Source: Burkholderiaceae bacterium
GTDB taxonomy: Bacteria; Pseudomonadota; Gammaproteobacteria; Burkholderiales; Burkholderiaceae_C
NCBI GenBank assembly: GCA_016790515.1
Contig: JAEUOY010000167.1
Location: forward strand, 1 to 64,000
DNA: 64,000 nucleotides
Reading direction: 5' to 3'
Shown piece by piece: positions 29,833 through 41,421 of this stretch. The translations under genes and the position numbers were made by a program. The notes beneath the pieces were generated by a model, which worked only from the letters and a program-made list of their open reading frames with translations, was not told the DNA's origin and ran no database searches. The first letter of the stretch is position 1, and each line of letters starts with the position of its first letter.

Positions 29833-31242
29833 ATGAGCACCCGCCTCGCCGAGACCACCGCCACCGAGCTGCTGCGGCTGTACCGCAGCGGCGCCGCCTC
29901 GCCGGTCGAGGCCACGCGCGAGGTGCTCGCGCGCATCGAGAAGTTGAACCCGCAGCTCAACGCCTTCTGCCTGGTCGACGCCGAATCGGCCTTGCGGCAG
30001 GCCCGCGAGAGCGAGGCGCGCTGGCAGCGCGGCGCACCGGTCGGCGCGCTCGACGGCGTGCCGACCTCGATCAAGGACCTGATCCTGACCCGCGGCTGGC
30101 CGACCCGGCGCGGCTCGCACACGGTCGATGTGAACCAGCCCTGGGACGTCGACGCGCCGGCCACCGCCCGGCTGCGCGAGGCCGGCGCGGTGCTGCTGGG
30201 CAAGACGACGACGCCCGAATTCGGCTGCAAGGGCGAGACCAACTCGCCACTGACCGGCATCAGCCGCAACCCCTGGGACCTGTCGCGAACGCCGGGCGGA
30301 TCGTCCGGCGGCACTGCGGCGGCGGTCGCGGCGGGCCTCGGGCCGCTGAGCGTCGGCACCGACGGTGCCGGATCGGTGCGCATCCCGGCGGCTTTCTGCG
30401 GCAACTTCGGCCTGAAGCCCAGCTTCGGCCGGGTGCCGGCGCACCCGCTGTCGCCCTTCGGCACCGTCTCGCACCTCGGGCCGCACACGATGAGCGTGGC
30501 CGACGCGGCGCTGATGCTCAACGTGCTGAGCCAGCCCGATGCCCGCGACTGGACTTCGCTGCCCTACGACGCCCGCGACTACCGCGTCGGGCTCGACGAC
30601 GGCGTGCGCGGGCTGCGCATTGCGTACTCGCCGACGCTGGGCTACGCGAAGAACGTCCACCCTGAGGTCGCCGCGGCGGTCGAGCAGGCGGTGCGCGATC
30701 TCGAGGCGCTGGGCGCGGTGGTCGAGGCCGTCGACCCCGGCATAGCCGACCCGCTGGACGTCTGCACCGGCCTGTGGTTCCTGGGCGCAGCCACGCCGTG
30801 GGCCGGCCTGAACGACGAGCAGCGCAAGGGGGTCGACCCCGATTTCCGCGCCGAGGCCGAACTCGGTTCCAGGCTGTCGGCGGTGGCGGTGCAGCAGCTG
30901 AACCTGAAGCGCGGCGCGCTGGGTTCGCAGCTGCGCCAGTTCATGCAGCGCTACGACCTGATCGCCACCCCGGCGGTCGCGGTGCCGGCCTTCGAGGCCC
31001 GGCCGGCCGGCCACGGCCCGCTGACGCCCGAGACCCTGCTCGGCTGGACACCGTTCTCCTACCCCTTCAACCTGAGCCAGCAGCCGGCCTGCAGCATCCC
31101 CTGCGGCTCGACCCGCGACGGCCTGCCGATCGGCCTGCAGCTGGTCGGGCCGATGTTCGGCGACGCGCTGGTGCTGCGCGCGGCCCGCGCCTGCGAGAGC
31201 GTGCGGCCGATCGCGCGCCCGGCGCTGGGCTGGGCGGCCTGA
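29833..31242 (+). CDS. Amidase-signature family amidase
   Basis: This 469-residue enzyme has the amidase signature. The catalytic Lys is in PTSIKDLILTRG (about 81), the cis-Ser in TPGGSSGG (about 157) and the nucleophile Ser in TDGAGSVRIPA (about 181). The C-terminal CGSTRDGLPIGLQLVG is typical. It hydrolyses carboxamides; the absence of gatB or gatC nearby and its own features argue against GatA. It sits directly after the M20 amidohydrolase gene and probably acts in the same amide-degradation pathway. Confidence 0.92.
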   Translation: MSTRLAETTATELLRLYRSGAASPVEATREVLARIEKLNPQLNAFCLVDAESALRQARESEARWQRGAPVGALDGVPTSIKDLILTRGWPTRRGSHTVDVNQPWDVDAPATARLREAGAVLLGKTTTPEFGCKGETNSPLTGISRNPWDLSRTPGGSSGGTAAAVAAGLGPLSVGTDGAGSVRIPAAFCGNFGLKPSFGRVPAHPLSPFGTVSHLGPHTMSVADAALMLNVLSQPDARDWTSLPYDARDYRVGLDDGVRGLRIAYSPTLGYAKNVHPEVAAAVEQAVRDLEALGAVVEAVDPGIADPLDVCTGLWFLGAATPWAGLNDEQRKGVDPDFRAEAELGSRLSAVAVQQLNLKRGALGSQLRQFMQRYDLIATPAVAVPAFEARPAGHGPLTPETLLGWTPFSYPFNLSQQPACSIPCGSTRDGLPIGLQLVGPMFGDALVLRAARACESVRPIARPALGWAA

Positions 31243-31249
31243 ACGGCGC

Positions 31250-32215
31250 TCAGACGCTGGTCGCCTTCCAGCTCGCCCGGTCGATCGCCCAGGCGCCGAC
31301 CGAATCGGGCGTGCCGTGCGAGAAGAAGTCCAGCCGCAGCTGGGTCGGCGCGGTCGTCAGCAGGCCGTAGTTCTCGCACTTCGAGCCGGCGCCGACGAGC
31401 TTCTTGATCGCCGCGCCCGACGCAGTGGCGTCGTGCAGCCAGCGCCCTTGCCCCAGGTCGGTCGACTTGAAGCGGTTGGCGTGGATGTCGCCGCTGAGCA
31501 CCAGGATGTCGAACTGACGCGCCTGCGCCTTCAGCCAGGCGTAGTCGTCGAACTGGTTCCAGCGCTCGCCGCTGTCGTCCTCGACCACCGAGCCAGACGC
31601 CAGCAGGTGCACTGCCTTCGGTGAGGCCGCCAGGTTGGCCTCGATCTGCTTGCGCTGGGCGGCGCCGAGCAGTTCCTTGCCGATGCGCCAGGAGCGGCCA
31701 TCGGTCAGGTGCAGCTTCAGGTCGTCGGCCAGGGAGCGGAACCTGTAGCCCGGCGGCGGTTCGTTCGGCTGGTTGATCGAGGCATCGTTGTAGGCGGCGG
31801 GGAAGCTGCCCGGCGCCAGCCGCGCCTCGAGCGTGCGGCAGAAGGCGTTGAACAGCGCGCGCGAGATGCGGATGTTGCCGTCGTAGATCTTGCGGCCGAT
31901 CGCGCCCTCGGTCGAGGCCTCGTCCCAGAGGAAATCGTGGTCGTCCCAGACCGCGTCGGTCGGCACCTTCTGCACCAGCGCTCGGAACTGCGGCTGGTCC
32001 AGCTGCAGCCGCCAGCGCGCCAGCACATGATGCTGGAAATCGGTCAGTTCGAGCTGCTTCGGGTGCGTCGCCTGGTTCGGGTAGGGCATCGCGTCGATGT
32101 AGATCGAGTCGCCCAGCAGCAGCAGCCGGTCGGGGTTCTGCGCCGCAATCTGGTCCCAGACCGGTTGCTGCGCGAACACGGTGGTCGACATGCAGGAGGT
32201 GAAGGCGACTTTCAT
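31250..32215 (-). CDS. PhoD-like metallophosphatase
   Basis: This 321-residue protein has the PhoD-type phosphodiesterase/phosphatase core. Metal-binding segments are LLLLGDSIYIDAMPY near residue 35, DAVWDDHDFLWDEAS near 90 and VLSGDIHANRF near 243. There is no signal peptide and no long N-terminal domain, unlike secreted alkaline phosphatase D, so it probably acts in the cytoplasm. It converges on the amidase gene with a seven-base gap. GAGGAG precedes the ATG. Confidence 0.85.
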   Translation of the reverse strand: MKVAFTSCMSTTVFAQQPVWDQIAAQNPDRLLLLGDSIYIDAMPYPNQATHPKQLELTDFQHHVLARWRLQLDQPQFRALVQKVPTDAVWDDHDFLWDEASTEGAIGRKIYDGNIRISRALFNAFCRTLEARLAPGSFPAAYNDASINQPNEPPPGYRFRSLADDLKLHLTDGRSWRIGKELLGAAQRKQIEANLAASPKAVHLLASGSVVEDDSGERWNQFDDYAWLKAQARQFDILVLSGDIHANRFKSTDLGQGRWLHDATASGAAIKKLVGAGSKCENYGLLTTAPTQLRLDFFSHGTPDSVGAWAIDRASWKATSV

Positions 32216-32687
32216 CTGGCGTGCTCCTCGGTGCCGCCGCGTCGGCGTGGCTGCGGAGGGCCAATGTAGCCCGATTCGCCGGCTCGGAGACGGGCCTGCC
32301 GGGTGACGGACTGGGGATGCCCCGTTCGGTCCGGCCCAGCCGACGCACTGGCGAACGCAGCCGGCGACTCCGCAGCATCGTCAGCCGGTCGGCCCGCCGG
32401 CACCTAATTCAGGGGGGGTGCCGAGCGGGTACCCGTTGCTGTCGCGGTGCAAAAATGAAAGCTGATGTGATTTCGGTCGCGTCGCCAACCAGGCTGGAAG
32501 AGCCGATACGGCACTCCGGGAGATAGAGTCTCCGACCGCTGACACACTCGATCTCGAAGTGCTGGCGCAAAGACCGATTTGTTCATTTGCCTGTTCGATC
32601 TCGGGCGACCGTAAACGGCTGCGACTGCAGCGTATGGATACAGCGGGCGACCACCGCTAGAACGCGGACAGGCATGGAGGTTCCGGG
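32216..32687. other. Intergenic region upstream of the exosortase locus
   Basis: This stretch of about 470 bases lies between the divergent PhoD-like and sugar transferase genes and holds the promoters of both. Its right half is clearly less GC-rich than the flanking genes. I looked for the sigma-54 pattern GG-N10-GC with GGCAC and TTGC and found none. A GGG...TTGCT stretch at about 32427-32440 has the wrong spacing. No small gene with a ribosome binding site was found. Confidence 0.6.
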
Positions 32688-34070
32688 GTGATCAGGCTGT
32701 TCAATCACTATTTTCACGCGTGGACCCTGCGAAGAATCTTCTTCGACTTCCTGTTGTCCTTGGCGGCCTTGACCGGCGTGATCATGGCGCAAGGCGAGAG
32801 CCTCCTGCTGGCGATGCCGTTGGCTGGCGCGCAGGTCTTCAGCGTAGCTGCCGGGCTGTTCGTGATCAACAGCGCCTCGGGCCTGTACCGACGTGCCCAT
32901 GATTGGTCGCTGATCGAGTCTTCGCTGCGCGCCGCACTGGCACTGGCGGCGTCCTTGATGCTCACCTACCAGATCTTCCGCCTGTTGCCAGTGGGCTTCG
33001 GGAACCTGGACGCGATCCGCACATCGGCGATGCTGGTGATCGCCGCGCTGATCCTGCGGCGGGTGGTGCTGGGATACTGGGCCACCAAGTCACGCGTCGG
33101 CGCGCGGGTGCTGATCTTCGGTGCCGGGCAGGCCGCCCAGATGGTCGGGAACACCCTGCGTGCCGCCGATCCGTTGGCTACCATCGTCGGCTACTTTCCG
33201 GGTCCGAACGAAAGGCAGGCGGCCGTGGCCGAATCCGAACGCCTTTCGACGCAGCAGTCGTTGACACAGACTGCGCGCCGCCTTGGCGTCGACGAGATCA
33301 TCGTCGCACTCACCGAGCGGCGCTCGGGCAGCATGCCCTTGCGCGAGCTGCTGGACTGCAAGCTATCCGGAGTGCGGGTGTTCGACGTCACCACCTACTT
33401 CGAGCGCATGCTGGGCCAGATCCGCATCGACTTCGTCAATGCCGGGTGGCTGATCTTCGGTGACGGATTCAACCAGGGCTTCTACCGCACCGCGGTCAAG
33501 CGAGTCTTCGACATCCTGTGCTCGCTGGTGCTGATCGTGCTCGCGGCGCCTGTGATGCTGATGACGGCGATCGCCATCAAGCTCGAAAGCCATGGGCCGG
33601 TCTTCTACCGGCAGGAGCGGGTGGGCTACGGCAGCCGGACCTTCAGGGTCACGAAGTTTCGCAGCATGCGCACGGATGCCGAGCAGGACGGCAAGCCGCG
33701 CTGGGCCACGACCAACGACAGCCGCGTGACAAGGGTGGGCAACGTCATCCGTCTGCTCCGCATCGATGAGCTGCCGCAGCTGTTCAACGTGCTCGCCGGC
33801 GACATGAGCCTTGTCGGCCCACGACCGGAAAGGCCGTTCTTCGTCGAACAGCTGACCACCGAGATTCCGTACTATGCCGTGCGGCACAGCATCAAGCCGG
33901 GGGTCACTGGCTGGGCCCAGGTCAGATACCAGTACGGCTCAACGATCGAAGACTCGCAGGAGAAGCTGCAGTACGACCTGTACTACGTCAAGAACCACAG
34001 TCTTTTCCTCGACTTCGTGATCTTGATCGAGACGGTGGGCGTTGTGCTGACCGGAAAGGGCGCACGCTGA
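32688..34070 (+). CDS. Initiating sugar transferase, PEP-CTERM/EpsH system (EpsB/WcaJ-like)
   Basis: This 460-residue enzyme is an undecaprenyl-phosphate sugar-1-phosphate transferase. Four N-terminal helices (about 15-115) are followed by a nucleotide-binding-like fold (RVLIFGAGQAAQMVG, about 140). The catalytic domain from about 265 onwards has KRVFDILCSLVLIVLAAP, FYRQERVGYGSRTFRVTKF, RIDELPQLFNVLAGDMSLVG and PRPERP. It starts exopolysaccharide repeat-unit assembly on the inner membrane. The GTG start follows GGAGG at about seven bases. It begins the exosortase A locus. Confidence 0.93.
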   Translation: MIRLFNHYFHAWTLRRIFFDFLLSLAALTGVIMAQGESLLLAMPLAGAQVFSVAAGLFVINSASGLYRRAHDWSLIESSLRAALALAASLMLTYQIFRLLPVGFGNLDAIRTSAMLVIAALILRRVVLGYWATKSRVGARVLIFGAGQAAQMVGNTLRAADPLATIVGYFPGPNERQAAVAESERLSTQQSLTQTARRLGVDEIIVALTERRSGSMPLRELLDCKLSGVRVFDVTTYFERMLGQIRIDFVNAGWLIFGDGFNQGFYRTAVKRVFDILCSLVLIVLAAPVMLMTAIAIKLESHGPVFYRQERVGYGSRTFRVTKFRSMRTDAEQDGKPRWATTNDSRVTRVGNVIRLLRIDELPQLFNVLAGDMSLVGPRPERPFFVEQLTTEIPYYAVRHSIKPGVTGWAQVRYQYGSTIEDSQEKLQYDLYYVKNHSLFLDFVILIETVGVVLTGKGAR

Positions 34071-34130
34071 GCGCTGCTGGGAGCGAGCCGGCTCGAACGC
34101 AACGCCGTCATCGCGGATGATCGTCGAGTG

Positions 34131-36271
34131 ATGACCGCGCTGCACGGTTTGGTGACGACCGATCTCGAAACCGCCGGGCTGTCGCTCGCCGGATTCGTGC
34201 TGGTCGTGCTGCTCAACGGCGTCTATGCGGTCCTGCAGTGGCGCGCCGGCGTGCTGGGTCGTCCGCTCGAGCCGGCGGCGAGGTACTTCTTCGCTGCGCT
34301 CTTGCTCACCATGGCCTGGGGTGCGATGTCGCTGGCGGACCTGGCCTCGACCAAGCGCCTCAGCTGGCACCTCGCCCTGATGTTCGACCAGCTGCGCTAT
34401 GCCGCGTGGCTGTCGTTCATGCTGGTGCTGTTGCGCCCCATGGCGGTCAGCCTGCCGGGATGGCGCGCTCGATTCGGCGTTGCGCTGGCGGCGGCGCTGG
34501 TCGGACTCGGACTGGGCGCCAATCTCCTGCTGGGATTCTCGGCGCCGGGATGGGCCGAAGTGGTCGCGAGTGTGCTGGTGGGCAGCCAGCTCGGCACCGC
34601 CGTCTACGGACTGCTGCTGGTCGAGCAGGTGTTTCGCAACCAGGCCGAGCACAGCCGCTGGGGAGCCAAGCCGCTTTGCCTGGCGCTGGGCTGCCTGTTC
34701 GTATTCGATGTCTACCTGTTCTCGCAAGCCCTGATGTTCGGCGGCTTCGATTCCGAGGTAGTCGCCGCGCGCGGCATCGTGCATGCGGTGACGGTGCCGC
34801 TGCTGCTGGTGGCATCACGCAGGCACGCGCAATGGCTGACGCGGGTGCAGGTCTCCAAGACTGCAGCCTTCTACTCGGCGTCGCTGCTGCTGATCGGGCT
34901 GTACCTGCTGTTCATCGCCGGCGCAGGCTACTACGTGCGCTTTTTTGGGGGTAGCTGGGGCGGTGCGCTGCAGGTCGCGCTGCTGTTCGTGGCGCTGGTG
35001 CTGCTGACGGTGCTGGTGCTGTCGGGCTCGATGCGCGCTCGCCTGCGGGTGTTCCTGGGCAAGAACTTCTTCAGCTACCGCTACGACTACCGGCTCGAAT
35101 GGCTGCGCTTCACTGCGATGCTGTCGACCCGGAGCACACCGCAGGAGGTCGGCGGCTTGGTGGTGCGCGGCCTGGCCGACATGGTCGAATGCCCGGCTGG
35201 CAGCCTTTGGTTCAAGGCGCTGGGCGATGATGCTTACGTGCAGTCGGCGGTCTGGAACATGCCGCAACGCGTCGACCGCGAGCCCACTGACTCGCCGTTC
35301 TGCCGCTTCATGCGCGAGTGCGAGTGGATCGTCGACCTCCAGGCTGGCCGCAGCCGCCGTGGGTCCGCCGAAGAGGCTGCTGTCGTGCCCGAATGGCTCA
35401 GCCGCTGGGATGTGGCCTGGCTGGTGGTGCCGCTGCTGGTGGGTGACGAGATGCTGGGCTTTGTCGTGCTGGCGCAGCCGCGCACGCCGCTGGACCTGGA
35501 TTGGGAGGTGCGCGACCTGCTGAAGACCGCCGCGCGGCAGGCCGCGGGCTTTCTGGCCCAGATGCACGCCACCGAAGCGCTGCTGGAGGCACGCAAGTTC
35601 GATGCCTTCAACCGCATGTCGGCCTTCGTCGTGCACGACTTGAAGAACATCATCACCCAGCTGTCGCTGATGATGAAGAACGCCGAGCGGCATCGTGACA
35701 ACCCCGAGTTCCAGGCCGACATGCTGGCCACGGTCGAGGCCTCGCTCGACAAGATGCGACAGATGATGCTCCAGCTCCGTGAAGGCGAACGGCCGGCCGG
35801 CCGCACGTCGGGGGTCGACCTGCTCGAGGTGGCGGGCCGCATCCAGCGGGCTGCCCGCCAGCGCGGCCGCAACCTGGAGATCGATGGCGGCGACCGGGTG
35901 GCCACCCGCGGCCATGAGCAACGGCTGGAGCGCGTGATCGGGCATGTTGTGCAAAATGCACTCGATGCCACGCCCGAGTCGGGTCGTGTCTGGGTCAAAC
36001 TCGGGCAGGTGGCCGGCCGCGCGCTCGTCCAGGTAGGCGACACCGGCACGGGCATGAGCCCCGAGTTCATCCAGTCGCGGCTATTTCGCCCATTCAACTC
36101 TACCAAGTCCAACGGCATGGGCATCGGCTCGTATGAGAGTTTTCAATACGTCAAGGAACTCGGCGGGAGCATCGATGTGAAGAGCGAGATGGGCCGCGGC
36201 ACGGTGGTGACATTGTTGCTGCCCCTCTTCGACCAACGCACGGGGTCCGACCTGCACGTGGCGGAGGCGTG

Positions 36272-36272
<1 letters not shown>
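34131..36272 (+). CDS. prsK: PEP-CTERM system histidine kinase PrsK
   Basis: This is a 713-residue sensor kinase. The N-terminal third has about eight transmembrane helices. A GAF-like region (about 325-480) follows. The dimerisation helix has FVVHDLKNIITQLSLMMKN with the phospho-acceptor His about 502. The ATPase domain has VVQNALDATPESGRVWV, GDTGTGMS and a final GGSIDVKSEMGRGTVVTLLLP. The layout is that of PrsK, the kinase found with XrtA/PEP-CTERM loci, which phosphorylates PrsR. Its stop overlaps the prsR start (TGATG). GTG three bases upstream is a possible alternative start. Confidence 0.94.
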
Positions 36273-37657
<1,385 letters not shown>

Positions 37658-37684
37658 CGGCACGAAACGAAAGTCCGGATCGAC

Positions 37685-40465
37685 ATGCAGAAGACGTTCA
37701 GTCGGTTCATTCCCGTGGCCGCCGCCGCGCTCGTCCTGTCTGCGGCCCTTGCAGGGTGTGGTAGCGGTTCCGAGGGCGAGTCCATCGGCAAGGCCAAGGC
37801 CTACCTGGAAAAAAGGGACGACAAGGCGGCGATCATCGAACTGAAGGACGCGCTGCAGAAGAACCCGAGCCAGGCCGAGGCGCGTTACCTGCTCGGATCG
37901 GCCCTGCTTCGCGCCGGCGATGCCGTGGCGTCGGAGGTGGAGCTTCGCAAGGCGCTCGACGCCAAGCATCCGGCCGAATTCGTCGTGCCCGAACTCGCGC
38001 GAGCCATGCAGTCGCTGGGTCAGGCCAAGAAGGTGGTGGACGAGTTCGGCAACGCCCGGTTCAACAAGCCGGCCGCCGATGCGAGCCTGCAGACGACGCT
38101 GGCCTGGGCCTATCGCGCGTTGGGCAAGCCGGAGGAATCCTCGGCTGCGCTGGGCGCCGCGCTGACGGCCGATCCCGGTTACGCGCCGGCGTTGATCCTG
38201 GACGCAAGACGAAAGGCCACGGGCCGCAATCCCGACGCGGCGCTGGCCATCGTCGAAGCGGTGATCGGCCGGGAACCCGGCAACACCGAAGCCTGGAAGC
38301 TCAAGGGCGACATCCTCCAGTACGCGTTGAACCGGCCCGGCGACGCGCTTGAAGCCTACCGGCGGGCACTGCAGGCCGACCCGAGGTTCCTTGCCGGACA
38401 TTTCGACGTGCTGGCCCTGCTGATGCAACAAGGCAGGCTCGACGAAGCGGCCACCCAGCTCGATCAGTTGAAAAAGGTCGCGGCCCAGCATCCGCAGACC
38501 AGGTTCTTCGAGGCCCAGCTGGCCTATCAGCGAAAGGACTTCAAGTCGGCGAGGGAGCTGTCGCAGCAGCTGTTGCGCGTGGCGTCCAAGAATCCACGGG
38601 TCCTGCAACTGGCCGGTGCCGTGGAGCTGCAGCTGGGCGCCTATGCCCAGGCCGAAACCTTTCTGTCGAGAGCATTGCAGGCGGCGCCGGACCTGTCGCT
38701 GGCGCGCCGCATGCTGATGGCAACCTACCTTCGCTCGGGTCAGTTGAAGAAGGCGCAGGCGGCGCTGGAATCTGCCCTGGACAGCGGCGCGGTCGACCCG
38801 AGCATGTACTCGCTCGCTGGCGAGATCTACCTGCAGAACGGCGATGCGAAGAAGGCCGAGCAGTACTTCGTCAAGGCCCTGAAGCAGGACCCCGAGGATG
38901 CGAGCCGGCGCACCGCCGTGGCGATGTCGCACCTTGCCGGCGGCAAGGCGGCGGAGGCGCTCGATGAACTGAAGTACATCGCGGCATCCGACAAGGGCGT
39001 CACTGCCGACATGGCATTGATCAGCGTGTATGTCCGGCGAAACGAACTGGACAAGGCGCTGCTCGCCATCGACAGGCTCGAGGCCAAGCAGCCCGACAAG
39101 CCCACCGCGGCCAACCTGCGCGGCCGGGTGCAACTGGCGCGAAAGGACACCGCCGCGGCGCGCAAGAGCTTCGAGCGAGCATTGTCGATCGACCCGAACT
39201 TCTTCGCAGCCTCGGCCAGTCTGGCGGCGTTGGACATGGCCGACAAGAAGCCCGACGACGCCAGGAAGCGATTCGAGGTCCTGCTCGCGAAGAATCCCAA
39301 AAACGGGCAGGCGTTGATCGCGTTGGCCGGATTGGCTGCCGAGCGAGGTGCTGGCAAGGACGAAGTCGCAGCGCTGCTGACCAGGGCGGTCGATGCCGAC
39401 CCGACGGACGTGGCCACGCGGCAGGCGTTGATCGACCTGTTCCTCCGCCACAAGGACAACAAGCAGGCGCTGGCCGCGGCCCAGAATGCCGTGGCTGCAG
39501 TGCCGAACAGCCCTGAACTTCTCTACGCGCTCGGCCGGGTGCAGCAGCTTTCCGGCGATCTTCACCAGGCGATGGCGACCTACGGCAAGCTGATTGCGCA
39601 GCAGCCGCTCACTGCCCAGCCGCATTTTCGATTGGCCGAGGTGCAGATGGCCAGCAAGGACGGACAGGCCGCCCGCCAGAGCCTGCGCAAGGCGCTGGAG
39701 ATCAGGCCCGACCATCTGGCGGCGCAACAGGGATTGATCGTCCTGAATCTCGAGGAGAAGAAATACGCCGATGCCAGGAAAGTGGCGCTGACCGTGCAGG
39801 AACAGCGCCCGAAGTCGCCCGAAGGATTCGTCATGGAGGGTGACATCGCGAATGCGCAGAAGAACTGGGGCGCTGCGGCGTCGTCCTATCGGGCCGCGCT
39901 GCAGCGCCGAGCGTCGCCGGCGATTGCCACGAAGCTGCATTCGGTCGTCGTGGCATCAGGGAAGACCGCCGAGGCCGACGCCTTTGCGGCAACCTGGGTG
40001 AAGGAGCATCCGACGGATGCGCTCTTTCTGGCCTATCAGGCCGAACAGGCGCTCGCGCGCAAGGACTACGCCGCGGCCGAGAAACACTATCGGGCCGCGC
40101 TTCGGATCACCCCCGACAACGTGTTCGTCCTGAACAACCTGGCATGGGTCAGCGGCCAGCTGGGCAAGGAAGATGCGGCGGAATTGGCGGAGAAGGCCAA
40201 CAAGTTGGCGCCCGATCAGCCGATGTTCATGGACACACTGGCGATGCTTCTCGCGGACAAGGGCGAGTTCGCCAGGGCCATCGAACTGGAGAAGAAGGCG
40301 CTGGCTCTGCAGCCGGGCAATGCCGGGGTGCGGTTGAATCTGGCCAGGATCTATATCAAGTCCGGCGACAAGCCGCGGGCGCGAGCCGAACTCGACACCC
40401 TGGCGAAGATGGGGGCCAAGCTGGGGTCGCAAGCCGAGGTCAGCGCGCTTCTCAAGTCACTGTAG
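37685..40465 (+). CDS. prsT: PEP-CTERM system TPR-repeat lipoprotein PrsT
   Basis: This is a 926-residue lipoprotein made almost wholly of tetratricopeptide repeats. The signal ends in AALAGC with the lipidated Cys about residue 25. Repeats such as EARYLLGSALLRAGD, AEQYFVKALKQDPEDA and AEKHYRAALRITPDNVFVLNNLA continue to the end, giving roughly 20 or more TPR units. In exosortase A loci this protein follows PrsK/PrsR and probably scaffolds polysaccharide or protein assembly, as AlgK or PgaA do. GC content is visibly lower than in the preceding metabolic genes. Confidence 0.94.
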   Translation: MQKTFSRFIPVAAAALVLSAALAGCGSGSEGESIGKAKAYLEKRDDKAAIIELKDALQKNPSQAEARYLLGSALLRAGDAVASEVELRKALDAKHPAEFVVPELARAMQSLGQAKKVVDEFGNARFNKPAADASLQTTLAWAYRALGKPEESSAALGAALTADPGYAPALILDARRKATGRNPDAALAIVEAVIGREPGNTEAWKLKGDILQYALNRPGDALEAYRRALQADPRFLAGHFDVLALLMQQGRLDEAATQLDQLKKVAAQHPQTRFFEAQLAYQRKDFKSARELSQQLLRVASKNPRVLQLAGAVELQLGAYAQAETFLSRALQAAPDLSLARRMLMATYLRSGQLKKAQAALESALDSGAVDPSMYSLAGEIYLQNGDAKKAEQYFVKALKQDPEDASRRTAVAMSHLAGGKAAEALDELKYIAASDKGVTADMALISVYVRRNELDKALLAIDRLEAKQPDKPTAANLRGRVQLARKDTAAARKSFERALSIDPNFFAASASLAALDMADKKPDDARKRFEVLLAKNPKNGQALIALAGLAAERGAGKDEVAALLTRAVDADPTDVATRQALIDLFLRHKDNKQALAAAQNAVAAVPNSPELLYALGRVQQLSGDLHQAMATYGKLIAQQPLTAQPHFRLAEVQMASKDGQAARQSLRKALEIRPDHLAAQQGLIVLNLEEKKYADARKVALTVQEQRPKSPEGFVMEGDIANAQKNWGAAASSYRAALQRRASPAIATKLHSVVVASGKTAEADAFAATWVKEHPTDALFLAYQAEQALARKDYAAAEKHYRAALRITPDNVFVLNNLAWVSGQLGKEDAAELAEKANKLAPDQPMFMDTLAMLLADKGEFARAIELEKKALALQPGNAGVRLNLARIYIKSGDKPRARAELDTLAKMGAKLGSQAEVSALLKSL

Positions 40466-40664
40466 TCGGGCCGTTTCCGGTCAGTCCGGCCCCGTCAGCC
40501 GACGCGTGTTCTGCTGACGGGTGTGAATCCAGCAAGACCCCTGCAGTGCTGTCCTGGCAGGAGACTCGATGGCGACGGCTCAACGCGCCGTCGCGGGGAA
40601 TGCAGACGGGTCCGTGCTTCCAGTTGGCCGGCCCGGGATGGACTCAGCAACAGGATCGGACCCC

Positions 40665-41375
40665 ATGTCACTCGAAGTTCGCGATTTCGCGCCGTATTTT
40701 CGCAGCCGCCAGGTAATACCCGGCGCCGAAGCGTCGGCGATGCTGGACATCCAAACCTTGCGGTTCGAGGTCTACTGTCAGGAATGTGGCTTCCTGAATG
40801 CGAACGACTATCCGGACGGCCGCGAATCGGATGCGTACGACGTTGTGTCGGCGCATTTCTGTGCCATCGATCGGCGCGAGACTCTGTCAGGCTACGTCCG
40901 GCTCGTGCCGCCGGATGCCCAGGGGAAGTTCCCGTTCGAGGCGCATTGCCCCGGCCTGTTCGACAATGTCGTGCTGCCTGATCCGGCCCAGTCGGGCGAG
41001 ATCAGCCGGCTGATGGTCCATCGCAACTACCGGCGGCGCCGCGGCGACACGCTGGCGGGCGTCACGGTACACAGCGGTGATGCGCCACAGGTGGAGCGGC
41101 GCAACGACTCACCCCAGATCATGCTGAGCATGTTCCGGCAGATGTATGTCTACAGTCTTGCGAACAACATCCGATACTGGTATGCGGCCATGGAGCGTCC
41201 ACTGGCTCGTGTGCTGATGCGGCTGGGCTTCGTGTTCAATCCGGTTGGCCCCGAGACTGATTACTACGGACCCGTGGCGCCGTACCTCGCTGACTTGCGA
41301 GAACTGGAATCGAAGGTCGACGAAGTTGATGCCGAATTGTTGAAATGGATGCGCGAGCCGTTGCCCAAGGCTTGA
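40665..41375 (+). CDS. PEP-CTERM/exosortase-associated acyltransferase (autoinducer-synthase-like), copy 1
   Basis: This 236-residue protein is of the GNAT-like family tied to exosortase loci and distantly related to LuxI-type acyl-homoserine-lactone synthases. The N-terminal part has QTLRFEVYCQECGFLNANDYPDG; the middle has ISRLMVHRNYRRRRGD; the C-terminal part has GPETDYYGPVAPYLADLREL. LuxI enzymes join an acyl group to SAM; the product here is unknown. The ATG at 40665 is preferred; an upstream in-frame start at 40569 would add 32 residues lacking similarity to copy 2. It is followed after 46 bases by the ThiF-like gene. Confidence 0.87.
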   Translation: MSLEVRDFAPYFRSRQVIPGAEASAMLDIQTLRFEVYCQECGFLNANDYPDGRESDAYDVVSAHFCAIDRRETLSGYVRLVPPDAQGKFPFEAHCPGLFDNVVLPDPAQSGEISRLMVHRNYRRRRGDTLAGVTVHSGDAPQVERRNDSPQIMLSMFRQMYVYSLANNIRYWYAAMERPLARVLMRLGFVFNPVGPETDYYGPVAPYLADLRELESKVDEVDAELLKWMREPLPKA

Positions 41376-41421
41376 TCTGAGCCTGTACATGAGTTCTCAC
41401 CTGCATCAGGAGCACTGAATC

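Noticed and set aside
32427..32440. Possible sigma-54 promoter before the initiating sugar transferase
   Set aside because: The GG to GC distance is nine bases instead of ten and the -24 box lacks CAC.
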